Of a stretch of DNA of 32,177 bases, positions 1-8,583 are shown piece after piece. The stretch comes from CAIJXB01 sp964439595. Lineage in GTDB: Bacteria; Chlamydiota; Chlamydiia; Chlamydiales; Rhabdochlamydiaceae. Position 1 is the first letter of the stretch; each line of letters opens with the position of its first letter. The position numbers were made by a program, and so were the translations under genes. The DNA is taken from contig CAYTOK010000019.1 in assembly GCA_964439595.1 (NCBI GenBank), positions 1 through 32,177 of the forward strand. Direction: 5' to 3'. A model generated the notes under the pieces. It saw nothing but the letters and a program-made list of their open reading frames with translations. It was not told the DNA's origin and made no database searches.

Positions 1-489
1 AGCGCTTCCTCCATGCCCTGAAGGGCAAGGTTTCCGCGCTGTCAAGAGGATGAATTTTTTTGTGAAAGTTAGAATTGCCTCTTTGTTTGCAATACTAAAT
101 AAGGAAAAGCGAGAGGCTCTTTCTTTTACTAACTCTGCTGCGTTTTGTTGTATTTGTTTTAGTGGATTATCATTTGGTGTGTGAGATCCCTCTTTTGAGC
201 TGAAGATGGCAAGTGCTTATACAAAAGAGTCAGTTTTAAGAAGGGTATTGAATTGTAATTTGTAGGTTTCGCTTTCTTTCATAAAATCTTCTGGGTCTAT
301 GCCCTCGTGCACGCGATTGTCTGGGAACATCCTTTCACTATAAGAATTTAGCTTTTTTAGGATCCCTAAAACGTCGATTTTCTCAAGGAGTCCTTTGAAT
401 TTCCTTCCTAGGACACAACAATCTTCAAGAAGCCCACTTCCAACCCACTGAATATTTTTTACAGCTTGTCCTAGATTTGGTATGTTCAT
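1..489 (-). pseudogene. Unknown gene with an in-frame stop, running off the left edge
   Basis: I do not recognise this gene. An ATG at 489 is preceded by AGGA five bases upstream, a usable ribosome binding site. It opens a 90-residue frame ending at a TAA at 217-219. The same frame then stays open for a further 72 codons to the window edge, with no other stop. The continuation has normal protein composition (for example NAAELVKERASRFSLF). This looks like one longer gene interrupted by a nonsense mutation, though it could be a real 90-residue protein followed by chance open sequence. The first part is soluble and mixed-charge, with no signal peptide or membrane segment. The bases nearest the edge (11-30) form an imperfect palindrome around GCCCTGAAGGGC. 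Confidence 0.45.
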
Positions 490-727
490 GCATTTCCTAT
501 TTAATATAAGTAAATTTCTTTTTTAAAACCTTATTATATCATATTGATTATTTTAAAAAACATGAATTATATTTCGCTTGTTTAATTAACCGTTTACTTG
601 TGAGTTATTTAAAATTATACTTTGCAAGCTGGGTTTGATTGGTTCTCCAGGTGAGAATACTGTTTTTTTTGTTTTGTAAGCGGGTTGAAAATTAAATTAT
701 AATGATTTTGTGAGGTTTTTTATTTTC

Positions 728-758
728 AATTGTTTTGAAAAACAATTTTTGCTACACT
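728..758 (+). promoter_or_regulatory. brnQ promoter with overlapping palindromic operator-like site
   Basis: A -35 box TTGTTT (730-735) and a -10 box TACACT (753-758) are separated by 17 bases, about 28 bases upstream of the brnQ start. A perfect inverted repeat AATTGTTTT-GA-AAAACAATT (728-747) lies across the -35 box and most of the spacer, where a dimeric repressor would block RNA polymerase. The rest of the 490-785 gap is AT-rich and I see no gene in it. Regulation is inferred; the motif itself is directly visible. Confidence 0.5.
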
Positions 759-785
759 TACGTGAAATTTAAAAGAGAGTGATCT

Positions 786-1949
786 ATGAAAAAACGTTTT
801 CTCATTTTAAGCACAGGGTTTGCCTTATTTTCTATGTTTTTTGGTTCTGGTAATTTAGTTTTTCCTTTGCTTGTAGGACAGCAAAGTGGGGGACACTTTT
901 TACTTGCTGCTTTAGGAATTGTATTAACTGGCGTTTTAGTGCCTTTTTTAGGTTCTTTAGGAATTATGCTTTATGAAGGAGATAGAAAGAAGTTCTTTTC
1001 TTCTTTAGGGGGTATGGGGACTTTTGTTTTTTCTTTAATTGCTTTATCTTTAATGGGTCCTTTTGGAGTTATGCCCCGCTGTCTTACCGTTGCTCACGGC
1101 GCTATTCAGATGTTGCTACCTTCAGCTTCTTTAACTGTGACTAGCTTTGTTTTTTGTGCATTTATTTATTTGATGATAGTGAATAAAAATAGAGTGATTC
1201 CACTTCTTGGAACGATTTTAACGCCTCTTCTATTAGCTTCAATCGCAGCTATTGCTTTCTTTTCCTTAAAAGATGCTGCCACGCTCCCCTTGCTAAAAGA
1301 GACCCATGCGGTAGTTGTATCCAGTGGCTGGTCTGCTTTTAAAAATGGATTTATTCAAGGGTATCAAACATTAGATCTTTTAGCGGCTTTCTTTTTTTCA
1401 GCTTTTATCATAGATCATTTGCGCTCAGTAAAAAATCAGGAAGCCTCAGGGAAGAAGGTTTTTTTGCGTTCAGCTCTTCTTGGCGGTGGGATTTTATCCA
1501 CTGTTTACCTTGTTTTAGTTATGTTAGGAAGCATTTATGCTCCGACTCTTCAAGGTGTTTTGCCGCAGCAAATGCTTGGGGCTATAGCTATGCAAGCTCT
1601 AGGTTCTTTTGGGGCACCTGCTTTATGCCTGCTTGTTGTTTTAGCCTGTTTTACAACAGCCATAGTTCTTGTCTCTTTATTTGCTGATTTTTTAAAGAAA
1701 GAGATTTTTAAAGCAAAGGTAGGTGATAGGGTTTCTATTCTTATTACCTTATGTATTGGATTTTTAGTGTCTATACTGGGCTTTAGCGGCATAGCAAGAA
1801 TTCTAGGTCCTATTGTTGAAGTGATCTACCCGGCGCTTATTGTCATGACTGTAGTAAATATCGGCCATAAGTTTTGGGGGCTTAAAAATTCTCACTGGCC
1901 TATTACATTTACTCTTGCTGCGAAAATTGGGCTCCTTCGCTTTATTTAA
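786..1949 (+). CDS. brnQ: Branched-chain amino acid transporter, LIVCS family (BrnQ)
   Basis: This is an inner-membrane cation-coupled importer for leucine, isoleucine and valine. The 387-residue protein is almost entirely hydrophobic, with about 12 predicted helices. It opens with the family N-terminal signature around residues 14-30 (FSMFFGSGNLVFPLLVG). Other BrnQ-like blocks are the GYQTLDLLAA segment near residue 195 and the C-terminal GPIVEVIYPAL segment. It is somewhat shorter than typical BrnQ proteins of about 430 residues. The ATG follows a weak GAGAG ribosome binding site. Chlamydiae cannot make branched-chain amino acids and import them from the host, so the role fits an intracellular life. 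The gene stands alone, with its own promoter and a likely terminator. The family call is secure; substrate preference is by family. Confidence 0.9.
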   Translation: MKKRFLILSTGFALFSMFFGSGNLVFPLLVGQQSGGHFLLAALGIVLTGVLVPFLGSLGIMLYEGDRKKFFSSLGGMGTFVFSLIALSLMGPFGVMPRCLTVAHGAIQMLLPSASLTVTSFVFCAFIYLMIVNKNRVIPLLGTILTPLLLASIAAIAFFSLKDAATLPLLKETHAVVVSSGWSAFKNGFIQGYQTLDLLAAFFFSAFIIDHLRSVKNQEASGKKVFLRSALLGGGILSTVYLVLVMLGSIYAPTLQGVLPQQMLGAIAMQALGSFGAPALCLLVVLACFTTAIVLVSLFADFLKKEIFKAKVGDRVSILITLCIGFLVSILGFSGIARILGPIVEVIYPALIVMTVVNIGHKFWGLKNSHWPITFTLAAKIGLLRFI

Positions 1950-1957
1950 AAACGATT

Positions 1958-1984
1958 TCCCTTGTTTTTCAGGGAGCTTTTGTT
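1958..1984 (+). terminator. Probable terminator after brnQ
   Basis: A short stem TCCCT (1958-1962) pairs with AGGGA (1971-1975) over an eight-base loop, followed by a T-rich run (GCTTTTGTT). It lies nine bases after the brnQ stop. The stem is short, so the call is moderate. Confidence 0.45.
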
Positions 1985-2047
1985 AGATAATGTGCCTCTA
2001 GATTCTTAAACTAGTGTCGGCATTTACTTTATAATAGGAAAGATGTG

Positions 2048-3055
2048 ATGGAGAAAAAAAAGGTTATTTTAACAGGAGATAGACCTACAGGTTCACTCCA
2101 TCTAGGACATTATGTTGGCTCTTTAAAAAACCGAGTAGAGCTTCAGGAGAGCTATCTTCAATTTGTTATGATTGCTGATGCCCAGGCTCTTACAGATAAT
2201 GCTGATAACCCTATGAAAGTAAGAGAAAATGTGCTAGAAGTAGCTTTAGATTATTTAGCAGTGGGTATTTGTCCTACAAAATCAACGCTATTTATACAGT
2301 CAATGGTCCCTCAGCTTCCCGAAATAACGCTATACTTTTTAAATCTTGTAACGTGGAACCGCCTTAAGCATAACCCTACAGTAAAACAAGAAATTAAACA
2401 AAAAGGGTTTGAAGAAAGTGTTCCTGCCGGATTTATGGTTTATCCTATAAGTCAAGCAGCAGATATTACTGCTTTTAAAGCGGAGATTGTCCCCGTGGGT
2501 GAAGATCAGCTTCCTATGATTGAGCAGACTAATGAGGTAGTACGCCATTTTAATAGAATATATAAGAGCCAGGTTTTAGTAGAAGCAAAAGCTCTTATTC
2601 CTACAATCGGAAGGCTTCCCGGGACAGACGGACAAGCTAAGATGGGCAAGTCTCTTGGTAACTGCATTTATTTAAAGGATTCTTCTGCTGAGATTGCTCG
2701 GAAAGTAAAGGGGATGTACACAGATCCAACGCATCTTCGAGTAGAGGATCCAGGCGTAGTGGAAGGTAATCCTGTATTTACATATCTAGATGCATTTGAT
2801 CCTGAAAAAGAGGCTTTAGAGGAGTTAAAGGCTCATTATAGAAGAGGCGGCCTTGGTGACTCTGTCTTGAAAAAAAGATTAAACGAAGTTTTGCAAGCCT
2901 TTTTAGAGCCTATTAGAGTACGACGAGAGGCGTTTGCTAAAGATCCTAAAGAAGTGATGGACATTCTTCTTAGAGGATCTTTGACTGCTAGTCAAACGGC
3001 CGCAGAGACGTTAAAACAAATGAAAAAAGCCATGTGTTTGGATTATTTTTCTTAA
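2048..3055 (+). CDS. trpS: Tryptophanyl-tRNA synthetase
   Basis: This class I aminoacyl-tRNA synthetase charges tRNA-Trp in the cytoplasm. The 335-residue length is normal for bacterial TrpS. The N-terminus carries the phosphate-binding TGDRPTGSLHLGHY segment containing the HIGH-type motif (HLGH). The KMSKS-type loop appears as AKMGKSLGN around residues 198-206. I chose the ATG at 2048 rather than the in-frame GTG one codon earlier, because AGGAAAG at 2037-2042 sits at a good distance. A perfect TATAAT at 2030-2035 lies just upstream. If it is the -10 box, the transcript would be almost leaderless, so the true promoter position is open. The gene is convergent with the next one, with only one base between the stops. 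Confidence 0.95.
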   Translation: MEKKKVILTGDRPTGSLHLGHYVGSLKNRVELQESYLQFVMIADAQALTDNADNPMKVRENVLEVALDYLAVGICPTKSTLFIQSMVPQLPEITLYFLNLVTWNRLKHNPTVKQEIKQKGFEESVPAGFMVYPISQAADITAFKAEIVPVGEDQLPMIEQTNEVVRHFNRIYKSQVLVEAKALIPTIGRLPGTDGQAKMGKSLGNCIYLKDSSAEIARKVKGMYTDPTHLRVEDPGVVEGNPVFTYLDAFDPEKEALEELKAHYRRGGLGDSVLKKRLNEVLQAFLEPIRVRREAFAKDPKEVMDILLRGSLTASQTAAETLKQMKKAMCLDYFS

Positions 3056-3056
3056 G

Positions 3057-3266
3057 TTATATTTTCTTTAAAAAACAGGTTTTTAGAACCAAAGTGCTTT
3101 TTCCTTCTCGGCACTCCACTTCTTCTGGGTCATCCGTAAGGCGAATATTTTTAAAGATCTTTCCTCTTTTTAGAGTCAGTGAAGATCCTTTTACCTTTAA
3201 GTCTTTAATGACGTGTACGGAATCTCCCTCAACAAGAATATTTCCATTACTATCTTTTACATCCAT
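3057..3266 (-). CDS. PhnA/YjdM C-terminal domain protein
   Basis: This 69-residue protein matches the C-terminal domain of the PhnA/YjdM family: DSNGNILVEGDSV, then IKDLKVKGSS, then KNIRL. The name alkylphosphonate utilisation protein is historical; the biochemical role of YjdM is not settled. Escherichia coli YjdM carries an extra N-terminal zinc ribbon, which is absent here. Two further in-frame ATGs lie up to 12 codons upstream (3299 and 3302). I chose the ATG ending at 3266 because AAAGGA precedes it by five bases and because the family homology begins right there. It is convergent with trpS and divergent from the next gene across about 180 bases. Confidence 0.8.
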   Translation of the reverse strand: MDVKDSNGNILVEGDSVHVIKDLKVKGSSLTLKRGKIFKNIRLTDDPEEVECREGKSTLVLKTCFLKKI

Positions 3267-3446
3267 GATTGTCCTTTTGTGACGCTTGTTGCCTGCCATC
3301 ATACTCTTTCTTCTTAATTTGCGCTATAGAGTTTTTTGTTTTTTTTGCCGTGAATTAACTTTATTTTTATTATCAATGTTTACTTATTTAATTTATTTGT
3401 GTATTTGTTGGTTTAATTGGCTTCATTTAATTATTTTTGGTTTTAT

Positions 3447-4793
3447 ATGATAGGAAAAGTGGGTTCTGGTGATGGTTTTATTTCTAACGGAAATGGATCA
3501 GAGCCTCGATATATTCAAATTAAAATTGGCGAGAAAGGGTGGCAAACATTAAGCACTACTACGAAACCAGAAGAAGCAGCCAGTATTGAAAAAATTAAGG
3601 CCTTTATGAATGCATATGGGATGAGAGACCCTATTGATTCAAAGATGCTAACGATATTAAGGACTATGGAAGCAGAGCCAAGGATTGTCGCTTCTTTAAA
3701 TAGTCAGGAGATAAAGAGCCCTCGTATTCTTAAAATCATAACTGTTTTTAATACAGTTATTAAGTTTTTGATGAGAGGGATATCGGAGGGGGAAATTTTA
3801 GAGATCCAAGAGAAAGCATTTGATCAACAGTTTAAAACAGGCTTTAAAGAGTACAATAGATTAGAAGCGGAATTTTCAAGAGCAGTCGAAAATATTGCTT
3901 TACCCGGAATTTTTACAAAAACAAAAGCCAGGTTTAGTCAATCTGCTGCTCAAAATTTAGAAGAGACGCAACGGGAAATACATAAAGCTCTTAATTTAGT
4001 AACCCCTAAAAAAAGTGATTCTTCTGAAGTAAGGGTAGCTAAGATTCATTTGGAGCATACACATAAAGATACTATTGAAAAGATAAGGAAACACTTTAAG
4101 CCTTCAGTCGGATTCCATAAGGAATCTGAAGTAAGGGAAGCAAGTGGTGAATCTAGAATAGTCAAGACAGACTTTACTCCAACGGCTTTTGTAACCCTAA
4201 ACCTAGAAAAGGGATTGTCAGGCGATGAAAAATCAATAAAAGAAGAGGAAAAGGGGCAGATGCGCACAGCAATGTACGAAAAGGATCCTGAAATGCACGA
4301 AGGGAAGAGAGCTCTTGATGATGTAGATTCTTTAAGGAGTCAAATTGGTTTATTACCATCTTCTGATGATTTAGTTAAAGTAGCGAAAGATCACATCCAA
4401 AGTCTTATTACAACGGGTAAGAAGCTTACGGATCCGCAGCTTTTTTTACTTAACCTAGTGGAAGAGCTGGTTTTAGATAATATAGAGGATTTTATAGACC
4501 AAGATACTAAGCTCATCGATTATGAAAAATGTAAGCAAGTAGTAAAAGAGACAATTATCACTAGAAATGAGAAAACTAGAGAAATAGCGAGAGGTAATTC
4601 TACAGAAATAGCAACTGAGTTTTTCACGTCTACAGCTGCAAAGGCACACGCTGATAAGGATTTAGCAGCTGCTGAAAAGATTGAAGCTGATTTGCCGAAT
4701 ATAAATCGCCTAGTAGATGTTATTTTTGATAATAAGGAGACTCAGAGGATGTTGCAGGAGATTCGTAGGGAAAATGAAACTTATACTTGGTAG
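3447..4793 (+). CDS. Large helical protein of unknown function
   Basis: I do not recognise this protein. It is about 448 residues, hydrophilic, rich in Lys, Glu and Asp, and looks mostly alpha-helical with possible coiled-coil stretches in the second half. It has no signal peptide and no membrane segment. The start is uncertain. A TTG at 3417 would add ten residues (ASFNYFWFY...), and neither start has a clear ribosome binding site; I used the first ATG. It is flanked by a divergent PhnA-like gene and a convergent RNase HII-like gene whose stop is two bases away. A large charged orphan protein in a chlamydia could be a secreted effector, but nothing in the sequence shows that directly. Confidence 0.7.
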   Translation: MIGKVGSGDGFISNGNGSEPRYIQIKIGEKGWQTLSTTTKPEEAASIEKIKAFMNAYGMRDPIDSKMLTILRTMEAEPRIVASLNSQEIKSPRILKIITVFNTVIKFLMRGISEGEILEIQEKAFDQQFKTGFKEYNRLEAEFSRAVENIALPGIFTKTKARFSQSAAQNLEETQREIHKALNLVTPKKSDSSEVRVAKIHLEHTHKDTIEKIRKHFKPSVGFHKESEVREASGESRIVKTDFTPTAFVTLNLEKGLSGDEKSIKEEEKGQMRTAMYEKDPEMHEGKRALDDVDSLRSQIGLLPSSDDLVKVAKDHIQSLITTGKKLTDPQLFLLNLVEELVLDNIEDFIDQDTKLIDYEKCKQVVKETIITRNEKTREIARGNSTEIATEFFTSTAAKAHADKDLAAAEKIEADLPNINRLVDVIFDNKETQRMLQEIRRENETYTW

Positions 4794-4795
4794 CT

Positions 4796-5479
4796 TCACA
4801 AAGAAGTGTGGCTTGGTATGAGCGCTTTTAATAGCTGCAGCTGGCTTTTCCTGTGAGCGGGACAAAGTCCTAGTTTTTTGACGGTTTTAAGGTGCTCTTT
4901 TGTAGGATATCCCTTATTTTGTATAAAGCCATACTCAGGCCAGTTAGCATCGAGTCCTTCTAAAATAGCATTACGCGTGGCTTTAGCTATGATATAAGAG
5001 TATGCTATATATAAGGAAAATTGCTCTCCTTTAAGTATAGGTTGAGAGGTTTTCTGATTAAAAGGAGTTTGACTTCCTTCTACAAGTAAAAAGTCCGTGG
5101 CTTTAGAAAGAGAAAGAGGGAGCTCTTTCATAGCGAGTGAAGTGGCCTCTAAGGCCCCTAGCTCGTCAATTTTTTCAGGTTCAATCACTTCTACTGCGTA
5201 AGATATTCCGGGCAGCTGCAAGATCTTGTTATAACAAGATCGTATTTGCGCTGTTGTAAGGCAGTGGACAGTGTGCATTTCAGGTAGGATGATATCTTTA
5301 GAAAAGGTGGCTATAGCCACGACAATCGGGCCGGAGAGGCAGTCTAGCCCATCATAAGAGATGCCAGCTATTTGCTTGAATCCCTTTTTCCTAGCGAGAG
5401 TTTCATAGTAAAGAAGATCTGTCTCTAAAGAAGAGAAAAAAGAGAAGCTGGGTTGGGTTTGGTCCGGTTTTTTTGACAA
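4796..5479 (-). CDS. RNase HII-like protein lacking all four catalytic acids
   Basis: This 227-residue protein is clearly built on the RNase HII fold. It keeps the SGPIVVA segment after the first catalytic motif, LLVEGS, AKATRN, WPEYGF and the C-terminal NKGYPTKEH and CPAHRKS blocks. However, the metal-binding residues are all changed. The canonical Asp-Glu of the DEAGRG motif is Ser41-Tyr42, the Asp of LVDGNR is Glu134, and the Asp of AKVTRD is Asn170. The GRG ribonucleotide-recognition motif is GLD. RNase HII activity is therefore unlikely. It is not RNase HIII: it lacks that family's N-terminal domain. A canonical rnhB lies at 22983-23609. The start is a TTG preceded by AAGGA; no ATG occurs until residue 68 or so. 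The intact reading frame suggests a retained, perhaps hybrid-binding or regulatory role. Confidence 0.8.
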   Translation of the reverse strand: MSKKPDQTQPSFSFFSSLETDLLYYETLARKKGFKQIAGISYDGLDCLSGPIVVAIATFSKDIILPEMHTVHCLTTAQIRSCYNKILQLPGISYAVEVIEPEKIDELGALEATSLAMKELPLSLSKATDFLLVEGSQTPFNQKTSQPILKGEQFSLYIAYSYIIAKATRNAILEGLDANWPEYGFIQNKGYPTKEHLKTVKKLGLCPAHRKSQLQLLKALIPSHTSL

Positions 5480-5719
5480 GCGTTTTTCCTTTTTTTCACA
5501 TTTTATTAAATATAAGATAAAATATCTAGCGTTTATTTAATGTGGTTATTCTCTGATGTTATGATAATTGTTTTGTGTTTTATTTTGATGTAAGTTGATG
5601 TTATTTTTATTTGTTATTAAAAAACTGTGCTTAATTTCATTTTTTGGAATCAGATTCCTGAGAAAGTAGATAATGAATGAGCTCCTGAAGATAAAAAGAT
5701 GGTGTGACTCATGTTTTTT

Positions 5720-8566
5720 TTATCGTAAGATGTCTCTTAAAACATAAGGGAGGATACCTCCGTGCTTATAATATTCGATGTCATTAGTTGTATCAAGGCG
5801 GCAGATGAGCTCTATGTTTTTAATTTCTTTTTTTGACTTTATTTCTAAAGTGACCTTTTGATTAGGTTTTAGGTCTTCACTTAGAGGGAGAAGGGAGAAC
5901 TCTTCGTTACCTGTGAGCCCTAAAGTTTCTATGCCCATCCCTTCGTTAAATTGTAAAGGTAGTACTCCCATGCCAACAAGGTTGCTGCGGTGTATTCTTT
6001 CAAAGCTTTTAGCTACGACAACACGCACTCCTAAAAGAGCTGTTCCTTTAGCTGCCCAGTCTCTTGAGCTTCCCATCCCATAGTCTTTCCCTGCAAAGAT
6101 AATTAAAGGTATCCCTTTTTCTGCATAGATTTCACAGGCATCAAAAATAGGCATGTCTGTTTCTTCAGGAAGTAGTTTAGTAAATCCCCCTTCTAGCTTT
6201 GTCATCTCGTTACGTAGGCGGACATTAGCAAAAGTTCCCCTTAGCATAATGTTATGGTTCCCTCTTCTGCTTCCGTAACTATTAAAATTTTCTTCCTGAA
6301 TTCCTTGAGAGATAAGGTATCTACCTGCTGGTGTACTTGGTTTAAAGGCTCCGGCAGGAGAGATGTGGTCTGTCGTGATGGAGTCTCCAAAAAGAGCAAG
6401 CGCCCTCATATTCTGCAGCGGTTTAGTCTTAGGGGGGGTAAGGGTAAATCTTTCAAAGAAAGGAGGTCTTTGAATGTAGGTACTATCTTTTTGCCAATTA
6501 TAGGTGGAGCCTTTTTTCGTTTTAATGTTATTCCAAAGGACATTTTCTGAAGCAAGGTTCCCATAGCGTTTTTGAAATGTTTCTGGAGAGAGCGCTTTAG
6601 AGATAGCCTCTTCAATTTCTATATTTGTTGGCCAAAGGTCTTTTAAAAAGATCGGCTCTTTATTTATCCCATATCCTATAGGTTCATGGGTGAAGTCAAT
6701 AGAAATACGGCCAGCAAGAGCAAAGGCTACTACAAGAGGAGGCGACATAAGGAAGTTTGCTTTAATAGCGCCGTGGATTCTAGCTTCAAAGTTCCTATTG
6801 CCACTTAAAACGCTTGCCGTGATAAGGTCGTGTTCTTTAATCGCATTTTCGATGTTTTCATCTAAAGGACCGCTATTGCCTATGCACGTTGTACAGCCGT
6901 AGGCGACTAGCTGAAAGCCTAATTCATCTAAAAACTTTTGTAGTCCTGCCTTTTCAAGGTAGTCTGTGACAACACGAGATCCGGGAGCTAAGCTCGTTTT
7001 CACTTTACAGTTGACTTTTAGCCCTTTTTCTATTGCCTTTTTAGCAAGAAGTCCTGCTGCAATCATGACACTTGGATTGCTTGTATTTGTGCAGCTAGTA
7101 ATAGCTGCAATGACAATAGATCCGTGGTCAAGGACTATATCGCAGCTTGTATGTTGTGTGTATCCAGGATTGATCGTTCCATAGGTAATAGGCCGGTTGG
7201 TCACCATTTCACTTTCACTAAAAGAAGGATCATCCTTTATGCTTTTTAACTCTGAAATCCCTCCTGTAATATGGGGCTCCCTTACATGAAAGTGTCCTTT
7301 AGAGTGTACGCAAACTTTTTTAGACAGCTCTTTTTCATAGCCGCCTTCTTTAAGAGAAAGTGTTAAAATCTTTTGGAAAGAAGATTTTATCTCTGAAAGA
7401 TCAATGCGGTCTTGAGGTCTTTTAGGTCCCGATACGCAGGGGGCTATTTTAGAGCAGTCTAGTTCAATCACCCTAGAAAAGTCGATTTCTCCTTTTTGAG
7501 GTATTCCAAAAAGGTGTTGTTTTTGTAGGTATTCTTTGATTTTTTGAATGTCTTTAGAGTCTCTTCCTGTTAGAGCTAAATAGTCTAATGTTTTATCATC
7601 AACAGGAAAAAATCCGATGGTAGCTCCATATTCTGGAGCCATATTCCCAATCGTTGCTCTATCGGCAAGAGATAGGTTAGAGGCTCCTTTGCCAAAGAAC
7701 TCTATAAATTTACCCACAACTTTTTCTTTGCGAAGAAGCTCTGTAATGCGAAGGGTCAGATCTGTTGCTGTAACCCCTTCTTGCAAATACCCTGTTAGGT
7801 GAACTCCAATCACTTCCGGTGTTTGGAAAAAGCAAGGCTGTCCTAGCATGGCAGCTTCAGCTTCGATACCGCCAACACCCCATCCAAGTACTCCTAGGCC
7901 TCCGATCATGGTCGTATGGGAATCTGTGCCAACGAGTGTATCAGGGTATAGAAGAGAGCAGTCATCAAGTGTTTTTTCTGTCACAACAGAGGCTATATAT
8001 TCCAAATTTACTTGATGTACAATGCCAACGCCTGGAGGTATCACCTTAAAGGTTTTAAAAGCTTGCTCTCCCCAGTGTAGGAATTCATATCTTTCTTGAT
8101 TTCTTTGGAACTCGAGCTCTAAGTTAAATAAGAAAGCATCTGGTTTCCCAGATCTATCTACTTGTACAGAATGATCGATGACAAGGTCTACAGGAACTAT
8201 GGGTTCAATGCAGGTGGGATCCTTCCCTTCAGCCTTTGCAGCATCTCGCATTGCTGCAAGGTCAACTAAAAGGGGAACTCCTGTAAAGTCTTGTAGAATT
8301 ACTCTAGATACAACAAAAGGAATATCTTTATCGCTAGGCTTAATGGGATTCCATGCGGCAAGGCGAAGAATATCTGCTTCTGTCACCTTTTTTCCATCAC
8401 AGTTTCTAAGAAGAGATTCTAGCATAATACGAATAGAGATAGGGAGTCTTGATAAAGGCTTTTTTAAGGCTTTTTCTAAGGCAGGTAGCGAGTAATAAAG
8501 TGTTTCAGGGCTTTCTGAAAGTGCAGTGAGCGTCTGAAAGGGATTTGCTAAGGAATTTTTATCCAT
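5720..8566 (-). CDS. acnA: Aconitate hydratase A
   Basis: Aconitase isomerises citrate and isocitrate in the TCA cycle, using a 4Fe-4S cluster in the cytoplasm. The 948 residues match the AcnA/IRP-type enzyme, slightly longer than the usual 890-900. Visible signatures are the substrate segment TDSHTTMIGGLGVLGWGVGG, the cluster cysteines in SCTNTSNPSV and in YGCTTCIGNSG, the DSITTDHISPAG swivel-domain motif, YGSRRGNHNIM, and the C-terminal GKDYGMGSSRDWAAKG. Chlamydiaceae lack aconitase, so this supports a chlamydia-like lineage with a fuller TCA cycle. The gene starts 17 bases after the stop of an upstream membrane protein gene, so the two are probably co-transcribed. The 240-base gap beyond its stop (5480-5719) is AT-rich and holds no gene I can see. 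Confidence 0.97.
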   Translation of the reverse strand: MDKNSLANPFQTLTALSESPETLYYSLPALEKALKKPLSRLPISIRIMLESLLRNCDGKKVTEADILRLAAWNPIKPSDKDIPFVVSRVILQDFTGVPLLVDLAAMRDAAKAEGKDPTCIEPIVPVDLVIDHSVQVDRSGKPDAFLFNLELEFQRNQERYEFLHWGEQAFKTFKVIPPGVGIVHQVNLEYIASVVTEKTLDDCSLLYPDTLVGTDSHTTMIGGLGVLGWGVGGIEAEAAMLGQPCFFQTPEVIGVHLTGYLQEGVTATDLTLRITELLRKEKVVGKFIEFFGKGASNLSLADRATIGNMAPEYGATIGFFPVDDKTLDYLALTGRDSKDIQKIKEYLQKQHLFGIPQKGEIDFSRVIELDCSKIAPCVSGPKRPQDRIDLSEIKSSFQKILTLSLKEGGYEKELSKKVCVHSKGHFHVREPHITGGISELKSIKDDPSFSESEMVTNRPITYGTINPGYTQHTSCDIVLDHGSIVIAAITSCTNTSNPSVMIAAGLLAKKAIEKGLKVNCKVKTSLAPGSRVVTDYLEKAGLQKFLDELGFQLVAYGCTTCIGNSGPLDENIENAIKEHDLITASVLSGNRNFEARIHGAIKANFLMSPPLVVAFALAGRISIDFTHEPIGYGINKEPIFLKDLWPTNIEIEEAISKALSPETFQKRYGNLASENVLWNNIKTKKGSTYNWQKDSTYIQRPPFFERFTLTPPKTKPLQNMRALALFGDSITTDHISPAGAFKPSTPAGRYLISQGIQEENFNSYGSRRGNHNIMLRGTFANVRLRNEMTKLEGGFTKLLPEETDMPIFDACEIYAEKGIPLIIFAGKDYGMGSSRDWAAKGTALLGVRVVVAKSFERIHRSNLVGMGVLPLQFNEGMGIETLGLTGNEEFSLLPLSEDLKPNQKVTLEIKSKKEIKNIELICRLDTTNDIEYYKHGGILPYVLRDILR

Positions 8567-8583
8567 AAAAAAGCTCTTGGTGG

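Noticed and set aside
2030..2048. Leaderless trpS transcript
   Set aside because: TATAAT at 2030-2035 is so close to the start that the ribosome binding site would be lost from the RNA; I cannot tell whether it is the real -10 box.
4796..5479. RNase HIII (rnhC, as CT008)
   Set aside because: There is no N-terminal TBP-like domain, the length is too short, and the C-terminal blocks match RNase HII instead.
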